64,000 nucleotides of DNA from an uncultured Paracoccaceae bacterium (GTDB lineage Bacteria; Pseudomonadota; Alphaproteobacteria; Rhodobacterales; Rhodobacteraceae): the NCBI GenBank assembly GCA_958439195.1, contig OY288151.1:1-64000 (forward strand), read 5' to 3'. How positions within the stretch are numbered: position 1 is the first letter of the stretch; each line of letters starts with the position of its first letter. Below the pieces are notes generated by a model. The model ran no database searches, was not told the origin of the DNA, and saw only the letters and a list, made by a program, of their open reading frames with translations. This document shows, in pieces, positions 23,133 through 31,305 of the stretch. A program made the translations under genes and the position numbers.

Positions 23133-24674
23133 TCAGGAAAGGCTTAACCGATACCGGGTGAAATGAGGGGGCATCCCAAAGCGGGGTGGCGCGGTGGCCA
23201 AGCGCCGATCGCACTGGACAGAAGCCCGCCGGCAAACCCGCGCCAAAGGCGCATGAACAAAGGAAAAGATGATGTCGTCAATTCTCACCAACAATGGCGC
23301 GATGGTTGCGCTGCAAACGATGAAATCCATCAACGCGAATCTTGGCATGACCCAGTCGGAGATTTCGACGGGCAAGTCGGTGGCGTCGGCCAAGGACAAT
23401 GCCACCGTCTGGATGACCTTGGCGTTCGAGGCATAGGCGCGCTGCGTCTGGATCAGGGCGGTAAGTTCGGCAGCCACGTCTGTGGTTGACCCCTCTCGCG
23501 TATAGCCTGAGATAGATCCGGTTGGCCCGGTCCCTGCATCCCACAGGGTGAATGCGCCAGATTTCGGGGTGATCTGATAGGTCTGATCCGACAATGCGCG
23601 CAGCCCGTTGATGTTGGGCACATCGACGAGAGGAATTTGGTACAGGCGTTGCGAGAAGCCGGTATCGTAGCTGGCGGTCAGGAAGCCGTCATCATCCACC
23701 TCGACCCCGGTCAGGGTGCCGATTGGCGAACCGTCCTTGAAGATACCGACAGGCGCATAGCCGTTGTCCAGTTGGGTCAGGCCGTCAGACTTGCCCGGCG
23801 CGCCGATGGCGATCGTGATCGGGCCACCCGCGACGGTGATGGAAACCGTCCCTTCGGCCGGATCATAGGCACCACCAGTCAATGCGGTGACGCTTTCAAT
23901 GGCACCGCCCATGCCGCGCGTATCATCGAACACCAGTGAATATTCACCGACGACAGCACCGCCCTGCGCAGAATCACGGATCTGCATGGTCCAACTGTTC
24001 GACGCCATCCCGGTTGCCGGAACGGTGGGGGTGAAACTGATGTCCAGTGTTTCGGAGGTGCCGAGGTTCCCGAAGTATTCCACCGACAGGGGCAGGACAT
24101 CACCATCTGCACCGGCCAGGGTATCCGTCGCAGGCAAATTGACGCCCAGGCGGATGGCAGTGGTCGGATCGCCCACACGTTGATTGGTGTCGATCCGGAT
24201 AAGATCAAGACCAAGTTCCGAATCCCGCGGAAAGGCCGGAATGTTGCCATCCGGCTGCGCGGGCCAGCCAAGCAGATGCAGCCCTGCATCCGTTGTCAGA
24301 TAGCCCTGCGCATCCACGCGGAATGCGCCGGTGCGTGTAAGCTGCATGGCCTGATCGCCGGTGGCCGCAACCGCGCCGACCGATGGCCGCACAGGCAGCA
24401 TCCCACGCCCGGAAACCGCCAGATCCAGCGCGTTGGACGTGGCGACCAACGGTCCCACCTCATCAATCAGGCGAATAGCCGAGGCACGAACACCGCCAGC
24501 GGTAAATCCGCCCGCACCAGGCCCACCGCCAACCAGCACGCTTTCGAAATCGGCATTGGCCCGGCGATACCCGAAGGTGTTGGAGTTCGCAATGTTGTCG
24601 GAAATCGTGGCAAGACGCGTTGCATTGGCATTTAGGCCCGCGACACCCGCATTGAGAGAAGAAGAGATCGACAT
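23133..24674 (-). CDS. flgE: Flagellar hook protein FlgE, 3' end replaced by antisense fliC
   Basis: The frame from the ATG at 24674 encodes 513 residues. Residues 1 to about 421 are FlgE: N-terminal 'SLNAGVAGLNANATRLATIS' and 'DNIANSNTFGYRRANADFES', central hook domains, then 'TALIQTQRAYASNAKVIQT', the conserved C-terminal helix. Right after this, where about a dozen more family residues are expected, the frame crosses the junction and runs 90 codons through antisense flagellin and its upstream region ('VALSLADATDLPVEISDW...'). The tail is not FlgE. Terminal helix loss plus an alien tail would probably impair hook assembly. It lies 75 bases downstream of motB. Confidence 0.85.
   Translation of the reverse strand: MSISSSLNAGVAGLNANATRLATISDNIANSNTFGYRRANADFESVLVGGGPGAGGFTAGGVRASAIRLIDEVGPLVATSNALDLAVSGRGMLPVRPSVGAVAATGDQAMQLTRTGAFRVDAQGYLTTDAGLHLLGWPAQPDGNIPAFPRDSELGLDLIRIDTNQRVGDPTTAIRLGVNLPATDTLAGADGDVLPLSVEYFGNLGTSETLDISFTPTVPATGMASNSWTMQIRDSAQGGAVVGEYSLVFDDTRGMGGAIESVTALTGGAYDPAEGTVSITVAGGPITIAIGAPGKSDGLTQLDNGYAPVGIFKDGSPIGTLTGVEVDDDGFLTASYDTGFSQRLYQIPLVDVPNINGLRALSDQTYQITPKSGAFTLWDAGTGPTGSISGYTREGSTTDVAAELTALIQTQRAYASNAKVIQTVALSLADATDLPVEISDWVMPRFALMDFIVCSATIAPLLVRIDDIIFSFVHAPLARVCRRASVQCDRRLATAPPRFGMPPHFTRYRLSLS
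23269..23436 (+). pseudogene. fliC: Truncated flagellin gene (first 48 codons), fused to antisense flgE
   Basis: The frame starts ATGATG with an AAGGAAAAG ribosome site and encodes a typical alphaproteobacterial flagellin N-terminus ('MSSILTNNGAMVALQTMKS', then 'TQSEISTGKSVASAKDNATVW'). After codon 48 (Trp) the flagellin sequence stops; codons 49-55 (MTLAFEA) are read from the antisense of flgE and end at TAG. A normal flagellin is several hundred residues, so about 85 % or more of the gene is missing. The break coincides with CCACCGTCTGG (23402-23412). Confidence 0.88.
23402..23412. other. Rearrangement junction between fliC and flgE
   Basis: CCACCGTCTGG is in frame with flagellin codons for Ala-Thr-Val-Trp on the plus strand, and with FlgE codons for Ile-Gln-Thr-Val on the minus strand. 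Upstream of it the plus strand codes for flagellin; downstream the minus strand codes for FlgE. This is what a deletion between two short direct repeats would leave, one in fliC and one in flgE lying in opposite orientation. Confidence 0.8.
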
Positions 24675-24749
24675 GAAAAGCCTTTCTGCAGCCTGCACCT
24701 GAGTCGGCTGTCATCCTACCCCATGCCGGGTTAATGGCCGCCTAACGGA

Positions 24750-25616
24750 TCAGGTGCCGCCTATCGCAGACTGCCGCCGCAGCAACGTCACCTCGATCCG
24801 GTTGTTGCGAATTGCCGTCGGATCAACGGTGGCAGGGCGGCGGTCGGCAAATCCTGTGACCCGTTGCATCCGCGCGGGATCAAGCCCCACCTCGCCCAAA
24901 AGACTGCGCAGGGATTGCGCGCGGGCGGTGGACAAGTCCCATGTCGGATCGGTTCGCAGGGTAATGGGATAGGCGCGAACATGGCCGGAAATGGCAAGGC
25001 GGTTGGTTGCCAGCGATGTGACATCAACCACCAGAGCGGCCAGATCATAAAGGATGGGCCGTGGATCTGCGCTGTCCGGGAAGAAAAGAGCATCCGTGTC
25101 GGTGTCGAACAGTTCAATCACCAAACCTTCGTCTGACAGGCGCGTCACCACATGGCGGCGCAGCGTATCAGACACCATGCTTTCCCCGGAATAGGCGGAA
25201 AGCTGACGATCTACTTCACGAAGAATTGCCTCTTCGGCGGCAAGTTCCGCCGGGGTTGGACCACCTTCTGCAACAGAACGTGTGGTTTGCATCAGGTCCG
25301 ACGCCGATGCCCCCTGCCCGTTCCGCGCCAGCGTTTGTTCAGACATGACGGAATCGCCACCAAAGGCATCATCGCCGCCACCCGATATGCGATTGATCGG
25401 GACGACGGGATTGAAGTAATCCGCAAGCCCCTTGCGCTGTTTTTCCGTTGTCGCATTCAACAGCCACATCAACAGGAAAAAGGCCATCATAGCGGTCACG
25501 AAGTCGGCATATGCCACCTTCCATGCGCCGCCGTGGTGGCCACCGCCACTGACGATCTTTTTCCGTTTGATGACGACTGGCGCGGCATTCCCTTGCCTGG
25601 CCATTCCACCACCCAT
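24750..25616 (-). CDS. motB: Flagellar motor stator protein MotB
   Basis: 288 aa. MotB anchors the stator to peptidoglycan and forms the proton channel with MotA. The start could be 25616 or 25604. The N-terminus has a basic 'VIKRKKIVSGGGHHGG', then the single membrane helix with the channel aspartate in 'AYADFVTAMMAFFLLMWLL' (about residues 31-49). A linker leads to the C-terminal OmpA-like peptidoglycan-binding domain ('LSTARAQSLRSLLGEVGLD' and 'NNRIEVTLLRR'). It is intact. motA is not in this window; flgE follows and an unknown gene precedes it. Confidence 0.93.
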   Translation of the reverse strand: MGGGMARQGNAAPVVIKRKKIVSGGGHHGGAWKVAYADFVTAMMAFFLLMWLLNATTEKQRKGLADYFNPVVPINRISGGGDDAFGGDSVMSEQTLARNGQGASASDLMQTTRSVAEGGPTPAELAAEEAILREVDRQLSAYSGESMVSDTLRRHVVTRLSDEGLVIELFDTDTDALFFPDSADPRPILYDLAALVVDVTSLATNRLAISGHVRAYPITLRTDPTWDLSTARAQSLRSLLGEVGLDPARMQRVTGFADRRPATVDPTAIRNNRIEVTLLRRQSAIGGT

Positions 25617-25661
25617 TTATACACCCGTCTTGCAGGTTAGCCGGGGATGGTGAAGCAAGGG

Positions 25662-26594
25662 CTAAAGGATTGGATTTTCGGGAAATCGGGAAAGCCCACG
25701 CAGAAGCGGCCGTGTGGACAGGCCAATCGCGGCATAGTCAGCGCGGAACTGGCGCAGGACGGCGGGCGTCAAACCATGATCGATGAGAAGGGGTTTGGAG
25801 GGTGAAATCACCTCAAACAGGGCGCGGGGTTGCCCGGTGCGCACGGCCAGAAAATCGGCAAGGTCGCGCGTGACCCACCCAGTTACGCCCGTAAGATACA
25901 GATCAAACCGCTGAAAACGGCGGTCGATTGCAAGGAGGCCAAGGTCGGGCAGGCGTGTGAAAAGCCGATCACGCAATGCGGGGCAAAGATCCGTGGCACA
26001 GGCGCCGGTCAGCGGATCGGGGCGCGCGGCCATCGGGGACAAGGCAGACATCAGGCGCAGGCTCTGCGCGGCGGTCAGGGCATCCGGCAGGAACAGATCG
26101 TAGATCGCGCCGTCCTGATCGCCTTGCAGGACGAAAATGCCCCGAATGGGTGCCAACCGCACCTGCATTTCGCGCGCCTGCAGCGGGCCAAGATCGCAGA
26201 GCATAAGCCCGCCCGGATGGTCGAGCGCCTGCGCGATAAGCGCCGGTTCGCGGCCCAAAGCCAAAGCGAGCTTTTCGGCAACAACGTGCGTATCCGCCCA
26301 GATCGCCTTTTGAACCGACAGGTCAAATCGCAGCGCAGCATCATTGTCCGGGCGCAGCCGAAGGGTGATGCCGAACATGGTTAACAGCGCGAACAATCGC
26401 CGCGCGACCGTATCTTCCAGCCCGCTGGCAATGGGGCCGGGGCCAGAGGTCAGGCGGCGCAAGGCCCGTCCTTCGGTGATGCCCAGATGCGCGGCAAGAA
26501 TCGGGGCAGCAAGCGACGCTGCTGTGACCGGCTTGGTCAGCAGCAGGGTAAAGGTGGCCGATCCGGTCTTTGTGCCTTGCATTGTGTTGGTCAT
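25662..26594 (-). CDS. Unknown protein encoded next to motB, with internal duplication
   Basis: 310 aa, not recognised. No signal peptide, membrane helix or cysteine motif is seen. Residues about 31-80 and 106-157 look like two copies of one unit: each has a helix ending 'LA..LG', then 'AL' plus 'GPG/PGG', then 'L....AR..' and a strand around 'GI'. The C-terminal half ('YLTGVTGWVTRDLADFLAVR') is unrelated. It lies 45 bases upstream of motB on the same strand, so it is probably part of the flagellar operon. A motility role is inference from position. Confidence 0.65.
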   Translation of the reverse strand: MTNTMQGTKTGSATFTLLLTKPVTAASLAAPILAAHLGITEGRALRRLTSGPGPIASGLEDTVARRLFALLTMFGITLRLRPDNDAALRFDLSVQKAIWADTHVVAEKLALALGREPALIAQALDHPGGLMLCDLGPLQAREMQVRLAPIRGIFVLQGDQDGAIYDLFLPDALTAAQSLRLMSALSPMAARPDPLTGACATDLCPALRDRLFTRLPDLGLLAIDRRFQRFDLYLTGVTGWVTRDLADFLAVRTGQPRALFEVISPSKPLLIDHGLTPAVLRQFRADYAAIGLSTRPLLRGLSRFPENPIL

Positions 26595-26693
26595 ACCCTG
26601 CGTAGCCGTTCCGCCGCCAACAAAGCGGCAGAACGGATGTCAGGAAAGACGGTAGCGTGGCACTGTGACAGTGTTAAGGATTTTTAATGACCC

Positions 26694-27722
26694 CTACTCC
26701 TCGGATGATCTGGCCCAAAGATTGATATCTTCTTCGCGGCTTATGCGGTCGATATCGGCAAGTTCTTCGGCAGTGAACGTCAGGTTGCCGATGGCGCCGA
26801 CACAATCGACCACCTGTTCGGGTTTGGATGCGCCGATCAGCGCCGTGGTGATGCCACCGTCGCGCAGAACCCAGGCGATGGCCATTTGTGCCAGCGTTTG
26901 CCCCCGCTTTTTCGCCAGTTCATCCAGGGCGCGCACCGAGGCAAGCGCGCTTTCGGTGATTGTGGCCGGGTCCAGCGATTTGCCCTGCGCGGCGCGGCTG
27001 CCTTGTGGGATGCCGCCCAGGTATTTTTTCGTCAGGATGCCTTGGGCCAAGGGGGTAAAGGCGATGGACCCAAGACCCAGTTCTGCCAAGGTTTCCTTTA
27101 GCCCGTCATGTTCCACCCAGCGGTTGAGGATGTTGTAGCTGGGCTGGTGGATGACAAAGGGCGTCTTGAGTTCCTTGAGAATGGCATAAGCCTCGCGCGT
27201 GCGCTGGCTGTTGTAGCTGGAAATGCCGACATACAAGGCGCGGCCGGACCGGACGATGTGATCCAGGGCCAGCATCGTCTCCTCAAGCGGGGTATCTGGA
27301 TCGAAACGGTGGGAATAGAAGATGTCGACGTAATCCAGGCCCATCCGTTTCAGCGATTGATCGCAAGAGGCGATGACATATTTCCGGCTGCCCCATTCGC
27401 CATAGGGGCCGTCCCACATCAGGTAACCTGCCTTGGACGAAATGATGAGTTCGTCGCGGTATCCGGCGAAGTCACTCTTCAGAATCTCGCCAAACGCCTC
27501 TTCGGCGCTGCCGGGCGGTGGGCCGTAGTTGTTGGCAAGGTCGAAATGGGTGATGCCCAGATCAAAGGCCGTGCGGCAGATGGCGCGTTTGGTGTCGTGC
27601 GGTGTGTCGTGGCCGAAGTTGTGCCACAGGCCCAACGATATGGCCGGCAGTTGCAGGCCGGACTTGCCACAGCGGCGATAGATCATCTTTGAATAGCGGT
27701 CGGCGGCGGGGGTATAGGTCAT
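26694..27722 (-). CDS. Aldo/keto reductase, L-glyceraldehyde-3-phosphate reductase (YghZ) type
   Basis: 342 aa from the ATG at 27722, NADPH-dependent TIM-barrel reductase. Catalytic residues are visible: Asp-Tyr in 'FDLANNYGPPPGSAEEAFGE', Lys in 'IISSKAGYLMWDGPYGEWG', and the His position in 'VDIFYSHRFDPDTPLEETM'. The C-terminal cofactor segment is 'LIGASKPEQVVDCV'. The 'GYLMWDGPYGEWGSRKY' motif marks the YghZ/Gpr group, which reduces L-glyceraldehyde 3-phosphate and methylglyoxal. It is the last gene downstream of xylA, separated by a strong hairpin. Confidence 0.88.
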   Translation of the reverse strand: MTYTPAADRYSKMIYRRCGKSGLQLPAISLGLWHNFGHDTPHDTKRAICRTAFDLGITHFDLANNYGPPPGSAEEAFGEILKSDFAGYRDELIISSKAGYLMWDGPYGEWGSRKYVIASCDQSLKRMGLDYVDIFYSHRFDPDTPLEETMLALDHIVRSGRALYVGISSYNSQRTREAYAILKELKTPFVIHQPSYNILNRWVEHDGLKETLAELGLGSIAFTPLAQGILTKKYLGGIPQGSRAAQGKSLDPATITESALASVRALDELAKKRGQTLAQMAIAWVLRDGGITTALIGASKPEQVVDCVGAIGNLTFTAEELADIDRISREEDINLWARSSEE

Positions 27723-27742
27723 GTTCCATTCCCTTGATGCAA

Positions 27743-27770
27743 GACGGCGATGCGGGGGCGCATCGCCGTC
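27743..27770 (-). promoter_or_regulatory. Strong hairpin between xylA and the aldo/keto reductase
   Basis: A 12-bp perfect stem GACGGCGATGCG (27743-27754) / CGCATCGCCGTC (27759-27770) has a GGGG loop. No T-run follows in either direction, so it is more likely an mRNA-stabilising or differential-expression element than a full terminator. Confidence 0.55.
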
Positions 27771-27796
27771 AATCCTTCGTTCATAATCAGAACAGA

Positions 27797-29098
27797 TCAG
27801 ATGAAGCGGTTCCAGAGGTTTTCCAGGCGTTCCTGGCGCCCGGATTTTGGTTCCGGGTTCAATCCTTTGGCTGTGACGACCGCCGCCGCATCTTCCAACG
27901 AACCGGTCAGCAGCGCCTTGGCTTCGGGCTTTTGCCATCCGGCATAGCGGTCGGCGCGGGCCTGTTCCAGCGACCCATCTTCCAGCAATGCGGCCGCGGA
28001 TTTGAGGGCGCGGGCACAGGTGTCCATTCCGCCAACATGCGCAAGGATCAGGTCTTCGGGATCGAGGCTTTGACGGCGGATCTTGGCGTCAAAATTGGTG
28101 CCGCCCGTGGTATAGCCGCCCGCACGCAGGATCTCATAGAAGGCCAGCGCCTTTTCCGCATGATTGTTCGGGAATTGGTCGGTATCCCAGCCGGATTGGT
28201 AATCGTTGCGGTTCATGTCGATGGAACCAAAGATACCCAAAGACGTGGCCAAGGCGATTTCATGTTCAAAACTATGGCCCGCAAGGATGGCATGACCCTG
28301 TTCGATGTTGACCTGAACCTCTTTCTCCAGCCCGAACTGGATCAGGAATCCGTAAACGGTAGCCACGTCATAATCATACTGGTGCTTTGACGGTTCCTGC
28401 GGTTTCGGCTCGATCAGGATCGCGCCTTTGAAACCGATCTTGTGTTTGTATTCCACGACCTGTTGCAGGAACCGACCCGCATGTTCGCGTTCCGCCCGCA
28501 GGTCAGTATTCAAGAGCGTTTCATAGCCTTCGCGCCCGCCCCAAAGGACATAGTTCTGCCCGCCGAGTTTATGCGTGGCGTCCATGTTCGCCTTTACCGT
28601 TGCGGCAGCAAAAGCATAGACATCGGGATCTGGGTTGGTCGCCGCACCCGACATCCAGCGGCGGTGGCTGAACATATTGGCCGTGCCCCAAAGAAGCTGG
28701 GTCTTGTGACCCGCCTGCTTTTGGCCAAGGTAATCGACCATCTCATCCAGATTGCGTTTGCTTTCCGCGAAGGTCGCACCTTCGGGGCGCACGTCGGCAT
28801 CGTGGAAGCAGTAGAAGGGCGCATTCAGGATATCGAACATTTCGAACGCGACATCGGCCTTGAGCTTGGCCAAGGCCATGCTGTCGCCGAACCAGGGGCG
28901 ATCAAAGGTCTGGCCGCCGAACGGGTCGCCACCCGGCCAAGCAAAGCTGTGCCAATAGGCGATGGCAAAGCGCATGTGTTCTTCCATGCGCTTGCCCAAA
29001 AGGATTTCGTCAGGGTTGTAATGACGAAAGGCAAATTCGTTCGTGCTGGACGGCCCCTCGTATTTGATCTGGGGGATTCCTTTGAAAAAGTCGGTCAT
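27797..29098 (-). CDS. xylA: Xylose isomerase
   Basis: 433 aa, the long (class II) form. It interconverts D-xylose and D-xylulose in the cytoplasm. Catalytic histidine is in 'FYCFHDADVRPEG' (about residues 97-109), and metal-binding residues are in 'ILIEPKPQEPSKHQYDYD' and 'NVEQGHAILAGHSFEHEI'. 'GSIDMNRNDYQSGWDTDQFP' carries the second metal cluster. All catalytic motifs are intact. Its start overlaps the xylB stop by four bases. Xylose metabolism is the output of this operon. Confidence 0.97.
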   Translation of the reverse strand: MTDFFKGIPQIKYEGPSSTNEFAFRHYNPDEILLGKRMEEHMRFAIAYWHSFAWPGGDPFGGQTFDRPWFGDSMALAKLKADVAFEMFDILNAPFYCFHDADVRPEGATFAESKRNLDEMVDYLGQKQAGHKTQLLWGTANMFSHRRWMSGAATNPDPDVYAFAAATVKANMDATHKLGGQNYVLWGGREGYETLLNTDLRAEREHAGRFLQQVVEYKHKIGFKGAILIEPKPQEPSKHQYDYDVATVYGFLIQFGLEKEVQVNIEQGHAILAGHSFEHEIALATSLGIFGSIDMNRNDYQSGWDTDQFPNNHAEKALAFYEILRAGGYTTGGTNFDAKIRRQSLDPEDLILAHVGGMDTCARALKSAAALLEDGSLEQARADRYAGWQKPEAKALLTGSLEDAAAVVTAKGLNPEPKSGRQERLENLWNRFI

Positions 29099-30534
29099 GT
29101 CAGTCCTCGGAGTGCGGATTGTGCAGCGCGATAGCGGGCATGGCCCGCGTCGAACGCGGCGGTCAGGCTGCGGTCGGGGTCGATGCTGCGGGCGATGGGG
29201 GGGAGGGTGGCAATCTCTGCCCCTGCCCCGGTGGCGGCCATAAGGCCAAGGCGGGCGGCACCGAATGCCCCACCAAAATCACCTGCAACGGGCAGGTGAA
29301 CGGGAATGTCCAACGCCGTGGCAATGGCCTTGAGCCAATAGTCAGAGCGTGACCCCCCCCCGACAGCCAGCAGACGGTCGATCCTGGTGCCAGTGGCGGC
29401 CAGCGCATCGCGGCTGTCGCGGATTGCAAAGGTGACGCCTTCCAGAACGGCGCGGGTGGCGGCGGTGCGGTCGGTGGCGTGTTCAAGACCAAGGAAAGCC
29501 CCACGGATGGCCGCATCGTTCAGCGGTGTTCGTTCCCCGCCAAGATAGGGCAGGAACAGCGTCTTTGAGGGGGCATGCAGATCCGTCAGCGCGTTGGTCA
29601 GGTTGGCGGCCGTATCGCCCACCAGTCCCGCATACCAGTTCAGCGCATCGGTGGCGGCAAGGATGACGCCCATCTGATGCCAGGTGTTCGGCAGGGCGTG
29701 GCAGAAGGTATGCACCGCCGTATCCGGCGCGGGTTGATAGCCATCATTGGCCGCAAACAGCACACCCGAGGTGCCAAGCGACACAAAGGCATCGCCTGCC
29801 TTTACCACGCCTACCCCAACGCCAGAAGCCGCGTTGTCGCCCCCGCCGCCCGCCACGACCACGCCCTTTGGCAGACCCCAGCGGGAGGACAGCGCGTCAC
29901 GCAACTGGCCGGACACAGCAGACCCTTCGACAAGGCGGGGCATGTGCGCACGACCAAGGCCCGTAGCGGCAAGGCAATCATCCGACCAGTCCCGCGCACC
30001 GGTATCAAGCCAGCTTGTCCCCGCCGCATCGGACATTTCCGCGACATGTTCCCCCGTCAACCACAGGCGAAGGTAATCCTTGGGCAGCAGGACATGGGCC
30101 ACCTTGTCCCAGACGCGCGGTTCGTGGCGGCGCACCCACAGCAGTTTCGGTGCGGTGAAACCGGGAAAGACGATGTTGCCGGTGACACGGCGGAACATCG
30201 GATCACCGTCAAGTTCGGCCGCCTCTTCGTGGCTGCGCGTGTCATTCCACAGGATGCAGGGGCGCAGCACCTCATCCGAGGCGTCCAGCAATGTCGCGCC
30301 ATGCATCTGGCCCGACAGGCCGATGGCGCGCACCTTGGACAAGCCATGCACCGACAGAGCATCCATCACGGTTTCGGCGGCGGCGATCCAATCGGCTGGG
30401 GATTGTTCCGACCAGCCATCCTGCGGGCGGGACACGGTCAGGGGGGCACTGGCCTCGGCCAGCACCGCCTGCCTGTCGTCGATCAGCACAGCCTTGAGAC
30501 CGGATGTGCCGAGATCAAGTCCGATATACATCAC
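29095..30534 (-). CDS. xylB: Xylulokinase
   Basis: 479 aa, FGGY-family kinase that phosphorylates D-xylulose to D-xylulose 5-phosphate. The N-terminal phosphate-1 loop is 'YIGLDLGTSGLKAVLIDDRQ'. 'LSGQMHGATLLDASDEVLRP' with 'ILWNDTRSHEEA' is the xylulokinase signature. The C-terminal domain has 'LLAVGGGSRSDYWLKAIATA', the adenosine-binding region. The start overlaps the preceding ABC ATPase gene, and the stop overlaps the xylA start, so xylG-xylB-xylA are tightly coupled. Confidence 0.96.
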   Translation of the reverse strand: MMYIGLDLGTSGLKAVLIDDRQAVLAEASAPLTVSRPQDGWSEQSPADWIAAAETVMDALSVHGLSKVRAIGLSGQMHGATLLDASDEVLRPCILWNDTRSHEEAAELDGDPMFRRVTGNIVFPGFTAPKLLWVRRHEPRVWDKVAHVLLPKDYLRLWLTGEHVAEMSDAAGTSWLDTGARDWSDDCLAATGLGRAHMPRLVEGSAVSGQLRDALSSRWGLPKGVVVAGGGGDNAASGVGVGVVKAGDAFVSLGTSGVLFAANDGYQPAPDTAVHTFCHALPNTWHQMGVILAATDALNWYAGLVGDTAANLTNALTDLHAPSKTLFLPYLGGERTPLNDAAIRGAFLGLEHATDRTAATRAVLEGVTFAIRDSRDALAATGTRIDRLLAVGGGSRSDYWLKAIATALDIPVHLPVAGDFGGAFGAARLGLMAATGAGAEIATLPPIARSIDPDRSLTAAFDAGHARYRAAQSALRGLT

Positions 30535-31292
30535 GCCGCCTTTGCGGGTTTCTTGCCAAGGATGATCATGCTGAGGATGTCTTCGTCGGTCACTTCATCA
30601 ACATTGACCGTTCCGACAAGCTGACCGTTTTTCATGACAGAGGCCCGGTCGCACAGCTTCATCACGTTGTGGATGTCATGTTCGATCAGGAAAATGCCAA
30701 GCCCCTGCGCCTTTAGTTCCTGGATCAGCTCCGACACCATCTGGGTTTCATGCGGGCCAAGCGCGGCGGTGGGTTCGTCCATGATCAGGATCTTGGCGTT
30801 GAAATAGACCGCGCGGGCAATGGCAACCGACTGGCGTTGCCCACCCGACAGGGCGCTGACCGGAACGCCGAATTTACGGAAATTCGGGTTCAGGCGGCCC
30901 ATGATCTTGCGCGTTTCGGCCTCCATCGCGGATTCGTTCACGAATCCCATGGAGTTGACCAGTTCACGCCCCAGAAACAGGTTCGAGGCGGCATCAAGGT
31001 TATCTGCCAGCGCGAGTGTCTGATAGATCGTTTCGATGTTCTGGGCGCGGGCATCGCGGGGGTTATTGATTTCCACCTCTTGCCCATTGATCAGGATCTG
31101 GCCTGCATCGGCCTTATACGCCCCCGACAGGCATTTGATCAGTGTCGATTTGCCCGCGCCGTTATGGCCCAAAAGGCCCACAACTTCGCCGGGGAAAAGA
31201 TCAACCGTGACGTGATCCACGGCCTTGATCCCCCCGAAGGAAATCGAAATGTCGCGCAGTTCGACAAGCGGGGTTCCGGTTCTGTCTACCAT
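30531..31292 (-). CDS. xylG: Xylose ABC transporter ATP-binding protein, single-domain type
   Basis: 253 aa with one ABC domain. E. coli XylG has two tandem domains (about 510 aa), so this is the shorter FrcA-like form common in alphaproteobacteria and not a truncation. Walker A is 'GLLGHNGAGKSTLIKCLSG', the signature 'ALSGGQRQSVAIARAVYFN', Walker B 'ILIMDEPTAALGP' and the switch histidine 'FLIEHDIHNV'. It energises uptake through the XylH permease. It is between xylH (13 bases) and xylB (overlap). Confidence 0.93.
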   Translation of the reverse strand: MVDRTGTPLVELRDISISFGGIKAVDHVTVDLFPGEVVGLLGHNGAGKSTLIKCLSGAYKADAGQILINGQEVEINNPRDARAQNIETIYQTLALADNLDAASNLFLGRELVNSMGFVNESAMEAETRKIMGRLNPNFRKFGVPVSALSGGQRQSVAIARAVYFNAKILIMDEPTAALGPHETQMVSELIQELKAQGLGIFLIEHDIHNVMKLCDRASVMKNGQLVGTVNVDEVTDEDILSMIILGKKPAKAA

Positions 31293-31305
31293 GATCTTTG
31301 CCCCT

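Noticed and set aside
30531..31292. Truncated XylG missing its second ATPase domain
   Set aside because: The gene overlaps its neighbours in frame, and the single-domain form is common in alphaproteobacterial sugar transporters.
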